From DASWHR01 sp036398095 (GTDB lineage Bacteria > Actinomycetota > AC-67), in assembly GCA_036398095.1 (NCBI GenBank), contig DASWHR010000119.1, positions 1-32,000 of the forward strand: a DNA stretch of 32,000 bases, written 5' to 3'. The position numbers and the translations under genes were made by a program. The first letter of the stretch is position 1. Each line of letters starts with the position of its first letter. Positions 14,422-22,317 of the stretch are shown piece after piece. The notes under the pieces are model-generated. The model searched no databases, had not been told where the DNA came from, and saw nothing but the letters and a program-made list of their open reading frames with translations.

Positions 14422-15770
14422 CGTCTGCCGCAGGTTGCGCGAAAGACCTGCCAGGGCTCGGGGATGCCTTTCAGCTCGTGCGTGCCGCGATCTTCGAACT
14501 CGATCCCGGAGCCGGCGACGAGGCCTCGGATGGTGCTCGACACCAGAACTTCACCGGCTCCGGCGAGCCCCAGGATGCGGGCGGCGGTGTGAACCGCGAT
14601 CCCGCCGATGTCCTCACCCATGACTTCCACTTCGCCGCAATGAATTCCCGCTCGGATTCGCAGGCCGAGCGGCTCGCTCTCGGTCGCGATCGCCTCGGCG
14701 CACTGCACGGCGCGGCCGGGCCCGTCGAAGGTCGCGAGGACGCCGTCACCCAGCGTCTTGATCTGCCGGCCGCGAAATCGGGCGATGCGGTCGTGGACGA
14801 GCGCATGATGCGTTTCCAGCAGCGATCGCCAGGCGGAATCGCCCAACGCGGCCGCCTGACCGGTCGAGTCGACGATGTCGGTGAACAACACCGTGGCAAG
14901 GACTCGATCGGCTTCGGGAGCCGGCCCGCGCGATCCTGTGACGAACTCTCGGATATGCGCGACGATCTCGTCGCTGTCGGCCGCCCACGGGAAGTGGTCG
15001 TTGCCCGGCATCTCGACGTAGGTCGCGCCGGCGATGCGCGACGCCAGAAACTCGCCCGCCCGCCGGTTGACGACCCGATCGCCACGCCGGTGGATCACCA
15101 GCGTCGGGGCGGATACGGCCGGAAGCACGTCGCGCACGTCGATGTCCAGGAACATCCCGAACATCATCTCCAAGCCCTTCGGGCTTACCGCCGCGCGTCG
15201 ATAACGCGCGATCTGCTCGCGTGCGCCGGGGTCGTCGGCCCAGGACGGCATCCAGATCTCCAGGTCGTCGCCGGACGCCAGCGATTGCGACAAGAACTGC
15301 GCGGCCGATGCGACAAGATCCTCGGCCGGTGTCGCCCACGGATAGTCGGGCGCCCAGGTAGAGCGTGCCATGCCGCCGCAGAGCACGAGTGACGCGACCC
15401 GTTCGGGATGAGTGGCGGCGAATAGGATCGACATCGGCGCGCCTTCGGAGACGCCGATGAGCGTTGCACGGTTCGAGCCGGTCGCATCCATGACGGCTCG
15501 CACGTCGTCCATGCGCTCCTCAAGCGTCGGCATGGTCTCAAGTCGATCCGAGAGCCCGGTCCCGCGCTTGTCGAAGTGAATCACGCGCGCGAACGAGCCG
15601 AGCCGTTCCGCGAAGCGCACCCAGGCCGGCATTTCCCAGTCCAGGTCCAGGTGCGTCGCGTAACCGGCCACCAGCACGATATCGGGGGCATCGCCGGCGG
15701 CATCGCGACCGAACGTTTCGAACGCCACCGAGCATCCGCCGGCCGTCGCGTATCGAATCTCGGAGCGCAT
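14418..15770 (-). CDS. Alpha/beta hydrolase fused to class III adenylate/guanylate cyclase domain
   Basis: The 450-residue protein joins an alpha/beta hydrolase (about 1-280) to a class III cyclase domain (about 288-447). The hydrolase triad is complete: Ser108 in GVSEG, Asp231 in RRGD, His259 in GNDHF. In the cyclase, metal Asp298 and Asp342 and the adenine-contacting Lys338 are present, but the transition-state position in the usual VNxAxR is His394 (AVHTAAR), with Arg398 kept, so activity is uncertain. The fusion is known from actinobacteria and proteobacteria. ATG 15768-15770 is chosen because the hydrolase fold begins there; TAGGAT lies seven bases upstream and no Shine-Dalgarno is seen. 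It is the first gene of the operon and diverges from an acyl-CoA dehydrogenase. Confidence 0.92.
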   Translation of the reverse strand: MRSEIRYATAGGCSVAFETFGRDAAGDAPDIVLVAGYATHLDLDWEMPAWVRFAERLGSFARVIHFDKRGTGLSDRLETMPTLEERMDDVRAVMDATGSNRATLIGVSEGAPMSILFAATHPERVASLVLCGGMARSTWAPDYPWATPAEDLVASAAQFLSQSLASGDDLEIWMPSWADDPGAREQIARYRRAAVSPKGLEMMFGMFLDIDVRDVLPAVSAPTLVIHRRGDRVVNRRAGEFLASRIAGATYVEMPGNDHFPWAADSDEIVAHIREFVTGSRGPAPEADRVLATVLFTDIVDSTGQAAALGDSAWRSLLETHHALVHDRIARFRGRQIKTLGDGVLATFDGPGRAVQCAEAIATESEPLGLRIRAGIHCGEVEVMGEDIGGIAVHTAARILGLAGAGEVLVSSTIRGLVAGSGIEFEDRGTHELKGIPEPWQVFRATCGRR

Positions 15771-15777
15771 CGGGTGA

Positions 15778-15783
15778 ATCCTA
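15778..15783 (-). promoter_or_regulatory. Possible -10 box (TAGGAT) of a leaderless transcript
   Basis: TAGGAT on the minus strand stands seven bases before the hydrolase-cyclase ATG, in a true intergenic gap (15771-15890). On the plus strand of the same gap TAGGCT (15839-15844) could serve the acyl-CoA dehydrogenase. No clear -35 is visible for either. Confidence 0.35.
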
Positions 15784-15890
15784 GACGCGGCCGCGCGGAA
15801 GAGGGTAGTCGGCCGGTCGCGTCCGGCGCGCTTCGCGATAGGCTGGCGTCCTCCGGCGGTCCATGCCGACCACCCGCCGGAGCCGCCGAC

Positions 15891-17045
15891 ATGGACTTTG
15901 CCTTCACACCCGAGCAGGACGAGTTTCGATCCAGCGTCCGACGCTTCGCCGAGGACGTCATCGCGCCGCGCGCGGAAGAGCTGGACGAGACCGAGGAGTT
16001 CCCGACCGACATCGTCGAACAGATGGGCAAGATGGGCCTGTTCGGCATTCCGTTTCCCGAGGAGTACGGCGGGATGGGCGGCGACTTCACCTCGCTGTGC
16101 ATCGCGATCGAGGAGCTGGCGCGCGTGGACTCGTCGATGGCGATCACGCTTGAGGCGGGCGTCGGCCTGGGCGCGATGCCGATCTACCTGTTCGGCAGCG
16201 AAGAGCAGAAGCAGCAGTGGCTGGTGCCGCTCGCCCGCGGCGAGAAGATCGCCGGCTTCGGCCTGACCGAACCCAACGCCGGATCCGATTCGGGCGGCAC
16301 GCAGACGAAGGCGGCTCTGGACGGCGGCGAGTGGCTGATCAACGGATCGAAATCCTTCATCACCAACGTTGGCACGCCCAACTCGCTGTTCTGCACGATT
16401 ACCGCCGTCACCGGCGAGGCGAACGGCCGCAAAGAGATCTCGAACATCGTCGTTCCGGTCGGCACGCCCGGCTTCGCCGTCGGCAAGAAATACAAGAAGA
16501 TGGGCTGGCACGCCTCGGACACGCGCGAGTTGTCCTTCAGCGACGTGCGCGTGCCGGAAGCGAATCTGCTCGGCGCGCGCGGCGAGGGCTTCAAGAACTT
16601 TCTAATCATCTTGGACGGCGGCCGCGTCGCGATCGGCGCGCTGGCGGTCGGTTTGGCGCAGGGTTGCTTGGAGATGTCGATCAACTACGCGAAGGAGCGC
16701 AGGCAGTTCGGCCGGCCGATCGCCGACTTCCAGGCGATCCAGTTCAAGATCGCCGACATGGCCGTGGACGCCGACCTTGCGCGCCTCGCCGTCTATCGCG
16801 CCGCCTGGATGCACGATCAAGGCCTGCCGTTCAAGAAGGAAGCCTCGATCGCGAAGCTGTTCTCGTCCGAGATCGCGGTCACCGCCGCGCGCAACGCCGT
16901 GCAAGTGCACGGCGGCTACGGGTTCATGAACGAGTATCCCGTCAGCCGCTTCTATCGCGACTCGAAGGTGCTCGAGATCGGTGAAGGCACCAGCGAAGTC
17001 CAACGCCTGCTGATCGCCCGCGAACTCGGCCTAACCGAAGGCTAG
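15891..17045 (+). CDS. Acyl-CoA dehydrogenase
   Basis: The 384-residue flavoenzyme inserts an alpha-beta double bond into an acyl-CoA and passes electrons to ETF. It shows the full family pattern: FAFTPEQDEFRSSVRRFAE, the FAD/substrate loop GFGLTEPNAGSDSGG, ITNVGTPN, RRQFGRPIADFQAIQFKIADM, QVHGGYGFMNEYPVSRFYRDSKV and EGTSEVQR. Glu365 in EGTS is at the catalytic-base position of short/medium-chain enzymes; isovaleryl-CoA dehydrogenase uses a different position, so a direct leucine role is not proven. The start is ATG 15891, where similarity begins; the frame upstream has no family content. It diverges from the acyl-CoA operon and is likely co-regulated. Confidence 0.95.
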   Translation: MDFAFTPEQDEFRSSVRRFAEDVIAPRAEELDETEEFPTDIVEQMGKMGLFGIPFPEEYGGMGGDFTSLCIAIEELARVDSSMAITLEAGVGLGAMPIYLFGSEEQKQQWLVPLARGEKIAGFGLTEPNAGSDSGGTQTKAALDGGEWLINGSKSFITNVGTPNSLFCTITAVTGEANGRKEISNIVVPVGTPGFAVGKKYKKMGWHASDTRELSFSDVRVPEANLLGARGEGFKNFLIILDGGRVAIGALAVGLAQGCLEMSINYAKERRQFGRPIADFQAIQFKIADMAVDADLARLAVYRAAWMHDQGLPFKKEASIAKLFSSEIAVTAARNAVQVHGGYGFMNEYPVSRFYRDSKVLEIGEGTSEVQRLLIARELGLTEG

Positions 17046-17464
17046 GAAATCGTGAACTGCACGACACCGCCGGTGGCGGTGGGTGTGCCGTCCCGGCAGT
17101 ACCCGTCCGGCATCAAAAAGACCGCGATCTCGCGCTTGCCTGCGGGGACGGCGATCGGGCCTGCCTGGGTCGCGCCGCACACGAGCGGACCCGACGTGAA
17201 CGGATCGAACGCGTAGGAGAAAGCGACGGGCGAGTTCGGGCGTGCCGCGTCGATCACGCGAATCGAGACCCACTCGGCGCCGGCTACGCGCGCCGACGCG
17301 CAGCCCCATCCGGTCGGCACCGGCCACCCGTTGTCCTGTGTGAAGCAGATCGCCGCACCCAAGAGCGGAGCCGGCGCATGTCCGATGTACGGCGAAACCG
17401 TGGTCGTCGCGGCCGAGGCCGGCAGCGCAATCGCCAGCACCGCCACCACCAGACATCGCTTCAT
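17042..17464 (-). CDS. Small secreted protein of unknown function
   Basis: The 140-residue product has a clear signal peptide (MKRCLVVAVLAIALPASA, cleavage near residue 18) and a beta-rich mature part with four cysteines (in AAICF, GWGCA, LVCGA and GYCRDG) that could form two disulfides. No family is recognised. It starts four bases after the stop of the NHL protein gene, so the two are co-transcribed and both exported. Its stop shares the bases CTAG with the stop of the convergent acyl-CoA dehydrogenase gene. Confidence 0.72.
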   Translation of the reverse strand: MKRCLVVAVLAIALPASAATTTVSPYIGHAPAPLLGAAICFTQDNGWPVPTGWGCASARVAGAEWVSIRVIDAARPNSPVAFSYAFDPFTSGPLVCGATQAGPIAVPAGKREIAVFLMPDGYCRDGTPTATGGVVQFTIS

Positions 17465-17468
17465 GTCG

Positions 17469-19124
17469 CTAGGAGCGGCCGGTGCCGACGTCGGCGAGCC
17501 GAACCCGGTGTCCCTCCGACTCCGCGATCAACAGATGTCCTTGAGCGTCGAAGTCGATCCCGGTTGGACGCTGAAGATATGCGAGCGTTGCCAATGACCC
17601 ATCTCCGCACGCCCAGCAGGTGTTTCCTCCCGCGACGGGAATTGCCAGGTTCGTAGCCTCGATTCGATAGACCGTGCCCTCGTTTTTGCTTGCGTACAGG
17701 CGACCGTCCGGGCCGATCGCGATTCCGTCGATGTATCGAGACGACGCATACCCGACCGCGCCGGGCGGTTGGGAGCCGAAGGCGGTCGAGATCGTGCCGT
17801 CGCGGTCGATCCTGCGGATCACGCCATGGGTCTCCTCCACCACGTAGAGCGAGCCATCCGGTCCCAAAGCCATCTTGCCCGGGTAGCAGACAGAGCTCTG
17901 GGTGGCCGGGATTCCGTCTCGAGGCTGGTTGCAGGTGCCGTCCCCTGCGATAGCTCGCTGGGCTCCCGTCGCGTCGACTTCGAGAACCCGGTGTTGCGCT
18001 CCGTCCGAGACGAAGACGCGGCCGTCGGGCGCAACGGCGATTCCCTGGATGCCGTACCAATCGGGATCGGTTCCGAAGGTCGTATGGATGTGATGGGTCC
18101 CGTCGCGCTCGATCCGGCGAATCGCGCGCGCTCCCGAATCCGCGATGAAGATGGTCCCGTCCGCGCCCACGGCAATGTCGGTTGCATAGCAAATTCGATC
18201 GGGGAGTTGCCGGTCGCTCGCGCTGGTGCAGCCGCCGGCGACGATGGTTTCGGCGACTCCCCCCGGCGTCACCCGCCGGAGGCGTCCTCCCCAGCCCTCC
18301 AGGATCACGGTGCCGCCGTCCGGTGTCGCCTTGATCGCAGTCGGCCATGAAAGGAAGGCGGACGTTGCGGGCCCTCCGTCTCCTGCCGCGCCTTCGGCGC
18401 CAACGCCCGCATATGTGATGATCCCTCTCGGAGCGAGGCGGTCGTCGGAGATCGGCTCGTCGGAGGTTCGGCGCTCGATTCTGCGCCAGACCTTGGAGTA
18501 GCCCCGAACACGGTCCTCTTCGGCGATGTCGGTCATGCAGGACCCGGAAGCGGTGCCCGTCACCCAACGCCATTGCTCGATCGTGTTCACGGTCTGAGAC
18601 TGCCCGTGTGTCCGGTTCTCGTAGGGGATCCAGTCGATGACGACATCGCAGTCGACGCCGTTGTGGTCCCGCGCCGTGGCACGCAGCCACGCCGTTCCAG
18701 TGACGGGATCCGCGCCGAATGACATTGCGGCGGGGTCGGCATACATGCGACGGGTCGAGCTCGTTTTCTCGTACGTGCTTTGATCTTGTGTGGTGATCAG
18801 GTGGGTCAGCGTTGCGCCTCGGCTTGTTGCAATGGTCTCCTGTTGATCCGGCCGGATAACCCGCGTCTCGCGATCCCATGCCGAGACGGTGATCTCATGC
18901 CAGATTCGGAAGCCGTCCGAGAAGGCCTCCGAATCCCAATTACCTGCTGCGGCGGATCGTTGGTCTGCGTAGATCCATGTGCCGCTGGTCGGTCGCTGGG
19001 GATGGTTGCCGCTCTGGCTGCCCACGTCCGCCATCAGCGGTCCGAAGGATGCGGCGAGGATGCCAAGCGCCATACCGGCCGCAACGCGGCGGCGCGGTGA
19101 GTGAGCGAGCCAAGTGATGGTCAT
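17469..19124 (-). CDS. Exported NHL-repeat beta-propeller protein
   Basis: The 551-residue protein begins with a basic n-region (HSPRRR) and hydrophobic segment ending near MADVG (about 33), a likely signal peptide. Residues about 40-230 form an unrecognised beta-rich domain with Trp and Tyr patches. From about 235 there is an NHL propeller: GIITYAGVGAEGAAGDGGPATS opens it, followed by repeated GIAVAPDGRVFVSD / MALGPDGSLYVVEE / GIAIGPDGRLYAS blades and ending IDFDAQGHLLIAESEGHRVR. Cysteine pairs in the loops suggest an oxidising location. NHL propellers usually bind ligands or proteins. The ATG (19122-19124) has no Shine-Dalgarno; a 17-base palindrome lies two bases upstream. Confidence 0.85.
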   Translation of the reverse strand: MTITWLAHSPRRRVAAGMALGILAASFGPLMADVGSQSGNHPQRPTSGTWIYADQRSAAAGNWDSEAFSDGFRIWHEITVSAWDRETRVIRPDQQETIATSRGATLTHLITTQDQSTYEKTSSTRRMYADPAAMSFGADPVTGTAWLRATARDHNGVDCDVVIDWIPYENRTHGQSQTVNTIEQWRWVTGTASGSCMTDIAEEDRVRGYSKVWRRIERRTSDEPISDDRLAPRGIITYAGVGAEGAAGDGGPATSAFLSWPTAIKATPDGGTVILEGWGGRLRRVTPGGVAETIVAGGCTSASDRQLPDRICYATDIAVGADGTIFIADSGARAIRRIERDGTHHIHTTFGTDPDWYGIQGIAVAPDGRVFVSDGAQHRVLEVDATGAQRAIAGDGTCNQPRDGIPATQSSVCYPGKMALGPDGSLYVVEETHGVIRRIDRDGTISTAFGSQPPGAVGYASSRYIDGIAIGPDGRLYASKNEGTVYRIEATNLAIPVAGGNTCWACGDGSLATLAYLQRPTGIDFDAQGHLLIAESEGHRVRLADVGTGRS

Positions 19125-19126
19125 TA

Positions 19127-19143
19127 GGCGAGAGATTCTCGCC
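19127..19143. promoter_or_regulatory. 17-base palindrome just before the NHL gene start
   Basis: GGCGAGA-GAT-TCTCGCC, perfect seven-base arms with a three-base centre, ending two bases before the ATG on the minus strand. It could be an operator or an RNA hairpin hiding the start. The rest of 19125-19223 shows nothing clear. Confidence 0.4.
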
Positions 19144-19223
19144 GAGGGCGATTCATCCTTTGACGGTCGATCCGGACGATTTCGGCGACGAGTGCCAAAC
19201 CCGGAGAAGCGGAAGCGCGGAAA

Positions 19224-20522
19224 TCAAGGCGACTCGGAAGAACGAGCCTCCGTTGAGGTCAGTCCCGCGGCAAGGAGCGCGAAGCACATCGCCGGCAGGA
19301 TCGGGATTCGCCACAAGAAATCGACCGCGCTGTGGATCAGGAAGGCGGTGGCCGAGGCAAGTGCGGCGACTGCGGCCGGCGAGTGCGCTCGCATCGACCG
19401 GATCAAGCCGGCGGCGAACGCGGCGATTCCGGCGACGGCCAGCGCGAGTCCGACGAGCCCTGTCTCCGCCGCGGCTTGAAGGTATTCGTTGTGGGCGTGA
19501 AGCGTGCGGACCGGAACGCCGTCGACGACGCGACGGATCTCGAACGTTCCGGGGCCGGTCCCGAAGGCGGGGTCATCCTTGATTGCGTCGAGCGTCGCAG
19601 CCCAGACGCGGCCGCGATCATTTGAGGTCGCGCTGAATCGATCCGAGACCGGCGTGGTCGTGACCAGAGTGGCCACGACCGCGGCAGCGGCCGCCACGGC
19701 CGGCCACCATGCGCGACTCTGCGCGTGTTCTTCTGGCGATCGCTTCGCGGCAAGCGCAGCGCCCGCGACCATTCCCGGTACGGCGATGATTGCCGCAAAC
19801 GGCATTCCCGCGAGCGCGGGAATGATCGACGCCGTCGCCAGCAATACCCCGAACGTGAGCCGCGCGAGGTCCGGGACCGGTCGAAGGAAGGCGATGATCG
19901 CCGCTCCCGCCAGGGCAGCCACGACGCCGCCGCGTGATTGCGTCGCGACGAGGCCGGCGACCAGGACGACGGTCGCGGCGCGTGTCCATCGCCGTTCTCC
20001 GCGAGCGAGTGCGACCGGAAGGGCGATCGCGCAAACCGCAGCGGCGGCGTTCTGGTATGTCAGCGTCGATGTCAGCCGCCACGATCCCGCCGGGAATGCC
20101 CAGAGCCGGAGGTGGAACGCAACGCCGATCAACCCGGCCGCGATCGCGATCGCCGCGATGGCGACGACCAGATCGAGCACGAGCGCGGGCCCGTCCGACG
20201 CGGCGGCGCGAGCCGCGAGCGAATAGACCAGGACGCAAAGCAAGAGCGTGAGGGCAGGCTTTCCCGACTCGGCGGGAAAGCCGTTCACCGCCGACGCGAT
20301 CGCCAGCCCGGCGAACAGCAAGCCAAAGCCGACAAGCACCATGCGGGGAGCATGTGCGCGTGCGTCGCTCCCGGCGGCGCTGGCGATCCAACAGATTCCG
20401 GCGATCGTGACCGTGAGCACCAATTGTGAGACGTAGAAGGCTCCCTGCATCAACGAGCCGGCGGTCAGAGTGGCGGCGAGCCCGGCCGTGGACCAGCCCG
20501 ATGACGTGGCGCGAAAATCCAC
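19224..20522 (-). CDS. O-antigen ligase-like (Wzy/WaaL superfamily) membrane protein
   Basis: The 432-residue protein is almost wholly hydrophobic, with about ten transmembrane helices. The diagnostic part is the periplasm-facing loop: RGRVWAATLDAIKDDPAFGTGPGTFE followed by LHAHNEYLQAAAETGLVGL, the pattern of O-antigen ligases and polymerases (Wzy_C). An earlier TQSRGG motif fits the same family. These enzymes join or polymerise glycans on lipid carriers at the outer face. No glycosyltransferase is encoded nearby, so the glycan is unknown. It starts at GTG 20520-20522, four bases after the stop of the preceding membrane protein gene, and so appears to belong to the transporter operon. Confidence 0.87.
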   Translation of the reverse strand: MDFRATSSGWSTAGLAATLTAGSLMQGAFYVSQLVLTVTIAGICWIASAAGSDARAHAPRMVLVGFGLLFAGLAIASAVNGFPAESGKPALTLLLCVLVYSLAARAAASDGPALVLDLVVAIAAIAIAAGLIGVAFHLRLWAFPAGSWRLTSTLTYQNAAAAVCAIALPVALARGERRWTRAATVVLVAGLVATQSRGGVVAALAGAAIIAFLRPVPDLARLTFGVLLATASIIPALAGMPFAAIIAVPGMVAGAALAAKRSPEEHAQSRAWWPAVAAAAAVVATLVTTTPVSDRFSATSNDRGRVWAATLDAIKDDPAFGTGPGTFEIRRVVDGVPVRTLHAHNEYLQAAAETGLVGLALAVAGIAAFAAGLIRSMRAHSPAAVAALASATAFLIHSAVDFLWRIPILPAMCFALLAAGLTSTEARSSESP

Positions 20523-20526
20523 CGGC

Positions 20527-21132
20527 CTACGGTGAGCCGGATGATTCGGTCTGTTCGAAGCGGGTTCCTTCGAAAGCGGTTGTGTCGTAGGTCTGGGCGG
20601 CGATGAGGCCGAGCACGCCGATCAGGGCCGTGCCCGCAACCACGCCGGCAATCGTCTGCTTCGGTTTGCCGAGCGCACCGGCCAGCCCGCCGATCAGGCT
20701 TCCGCCGGCGGCGAGCAGTCCGACCTTGATCCCGAACGATCGCGCGGCGCTCTTGCCGTTCTGCGCAATGAACAGCGCGACCGATCGCGGGTTCGCCGGA
20801 TCGAGCTGCTCTTCGTTCGACCCAACGGTCTCGATGACGGCGGTTGCGAGCGCGTCGGCGTCCACGCCGACGATGGTGCCGCCGAATCGGAGCGGTCCCG
20901 CGTGCGTGCCGGCGCGCGCGACGCCTGGCTGACCGAGCAGCGGCGCGTCGATCGCCAGCCGCGTCTGGCCGCTGACCCCGAATCCCACGTCCATCTTCAC
21001 CTCGAACGGCGCGACGTCGTAGGTGCCGTTGCCGAGCGCGGCGACGGCACCGATCGAGCCGCCGACGCCGAGCAGCACCGGAAGGAGCCACGCGATAAGG
21101 CCGGCCTTGGTCTTGCCCACGGCTTCCACCAT
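20527..21132 (-). CDS. Membrane protein like the N-terminal half of a metallophosphoesterase family
   Basis: The 201-residue protein has a transmembrane helix (about 11-34), an exported beta domain (about 40-115; YDVAPFEVKM, GQTRLAIDAPLLGQ, THAGPLRFGG), then two further helices (about 136-155 and 162-180) and a short tail TYDTTAFEGTRFEQ. This order resembles the membrane-anchored N-terminal part of actinobacterial metallophosphoesterases, in which a catalytic domain would follow at the point where this protein stops. No phosphoesterase metal motif is present. Start ATG 21130-21132 overlaps the preceding stop by one base (TGATG) with GGAGGA three bases upstream. The resemblance is from memory of the family and needs a profile search. 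Confidence 0.7.
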   Translation of the reverse strand: MVEAVGKTKAGLIAWLLPVLLGVGGSIGAVAALGNGTYDVAPFEVKMDVGFGVSGQTRLAIDAPLLGQPGVARAGTHAGPLRFGGTIVGVDADALATAVIETVGSNEEQLDPANPRSVALFIAQNGKSAARSFGIKVGLLAAGGSLIGGLAGALGKPKQTIAGVVAGTALIGVLGLIAAQTYDTTAFEGTRFEQTESSGSP

Positions 21133-22316
21133 CAATCCTCCTCTTCGCGAACGACACCGCACAGATTCTCGAGCGCTTCGGCGCCGTGTTCGGGTCCCAC
21201 GGCCAGGATCCGGTCCCCGGCGAGCAGGGTGAAATCGGCGCGCGGACGATAGATCCATCGGCCGCCGCGCGAAATGCCGAGCACGTCCAAGCCCGTCTCG
21301 GTCCGCATCTTCAGATCGCGCAGCGTCCTGCCCGCCGCGGGTGCGGCCTCGGCGACCGTTGCCTGCGCGACGATCTCGTCGGCTTCGGACAGCGCCTCGG
21401 CGATGATCGGGTGGATCTCGCCTTCGTGTTCGACGAGTCGCATCATGTCCTGCGCGGCGTCACCGATTCGCTCGGACGCGGCGGCCAAGTGCAGCAGGCC
21501 GCGAAGCTCATCGGGATCTTCGACCTCGCCGGTCGCGCGGAGCACCCAGCGCTCAAGCTCGTGGTGCATCTCGTCGGACTTGTCTTCGATCGCGAAGACC
21601 TCGGCGGCGAGCCCCTTGTCGCGGAACAGGATCGCCGAATAGGCCAGCCCGACGGCGACTTCGGTCGCGTTCTTCATCTCCACGATCAGATCGACCGCGC
21701 GGTCGATGCCGGTCATCGAACGCGTCGCCGGCTCTTGCAGATGCCGGGGCGGCGCGCCGGCCAGCTCGCGCACCAAGTCGATGCCCTCTTCGGGGCCCTG
21801 AACGAACAGCACGTCGCCGGCTTGGATCATCGTGTCGCCGTTGATGTCGAACAGGAACCGCACGCCGCGCCGCACCGCGATCACCTGCATGCCGGTGTGC
21901 GTCGGCAACTCCAGCTCTTCGAGCGTCTTTCCTTCGAGTGCGTTCTCGTCGCGAAGACGGATGCGCGCGACGGCCTCTTCCGCGTGCCGCAGGTCGTCGC
22001 GAAGCCCGGGCGGAACGCCGAGGTCTTTGAGCACGACGCGCGCGATGTCCTGCGCGGCGTCGGCGATCTTCTCCATCGCGCCGGCGAGCCGCATCACGCC
22101 GGCGAGCGCCTCGGCGTCTTCGCGGCTGCGGCCGGCGAGCACAGCAATCGTGCGCAGCTCGTGGACGATCTCGTCCATCGACTCTTCCAGCGCCAGGACC
22201 TCTTGCGCGATCGCTTCGTCGCCGAAGAAGACCGCCGCGTAGGCGAGGTCGACCATGAACTCGCTTTCGTCCTTGGCGTCGGTCAGAAGATCCTTCAGCG
22301 TTCTTCGCTCTTCCAT
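21132..22316 (-). CDS. Tandem PhoU / RCK_C (TrkA-C) cytosolic protein
   Basis: The 394-residue protein is an internal duplication. Each half has a PhoU-like helical bundle (about 15-100 and 207-300) and an RCK_C domain (about 121-187 and 321-389). Matching pairs include EKIADAAQDIARVV / ERIGDAAQDMMRLV, THTGMQVIAVRRG / TETGLDVLGISRGG and AGDVLFVQGPEEG / AGDRILAVGPEHG. RCK_C domains bind ions or small ligands (in some proteins c-di-AMP) and gate transport. The gene begins one base after the stop of the SLC41-type transporter gene, and the same pairing occurs in haloarchaea, so it is the probable regulatory subunit. Ligand is unknown. There is no membrane segment and no Rossmann NAD site. Confidence 0.88.
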   Translation of the reverse strand: MEERRTLKDLLTDAKDESEFMVDLAYAAVFFGDEAIAQEVLALEESMDEIVHELRTIAVLAGRSREDAEALAGVMRLAGAMEKIADAAQDIARVVLKDLGVPPGLRDDLRHAEEAVARIRLRDENALEGKTLEELELPTHTGMQVIAVRRGVRFLFDINGDTMIQAGDVLFVQGPEEGIDLVRELAGAPPRHLQEPATRSMTGIDRAVDLIVEMKNATEVAVGLAYSAILFRDKGLAAEVFAIEDKSDEMHHELERWVLRATGEVEDPDELRGLLHLAAASERIGDAAQDMMRLVEHEGEIHPIIAEALSEADEIVAQATVAEAAPAAGRTLRDLKMRTETGLDVLGISRGGRWIYRPRADFTLLAGDRILAVGPEHGAEALENLCGVVREEED

Positions 22317-22317
22317 C

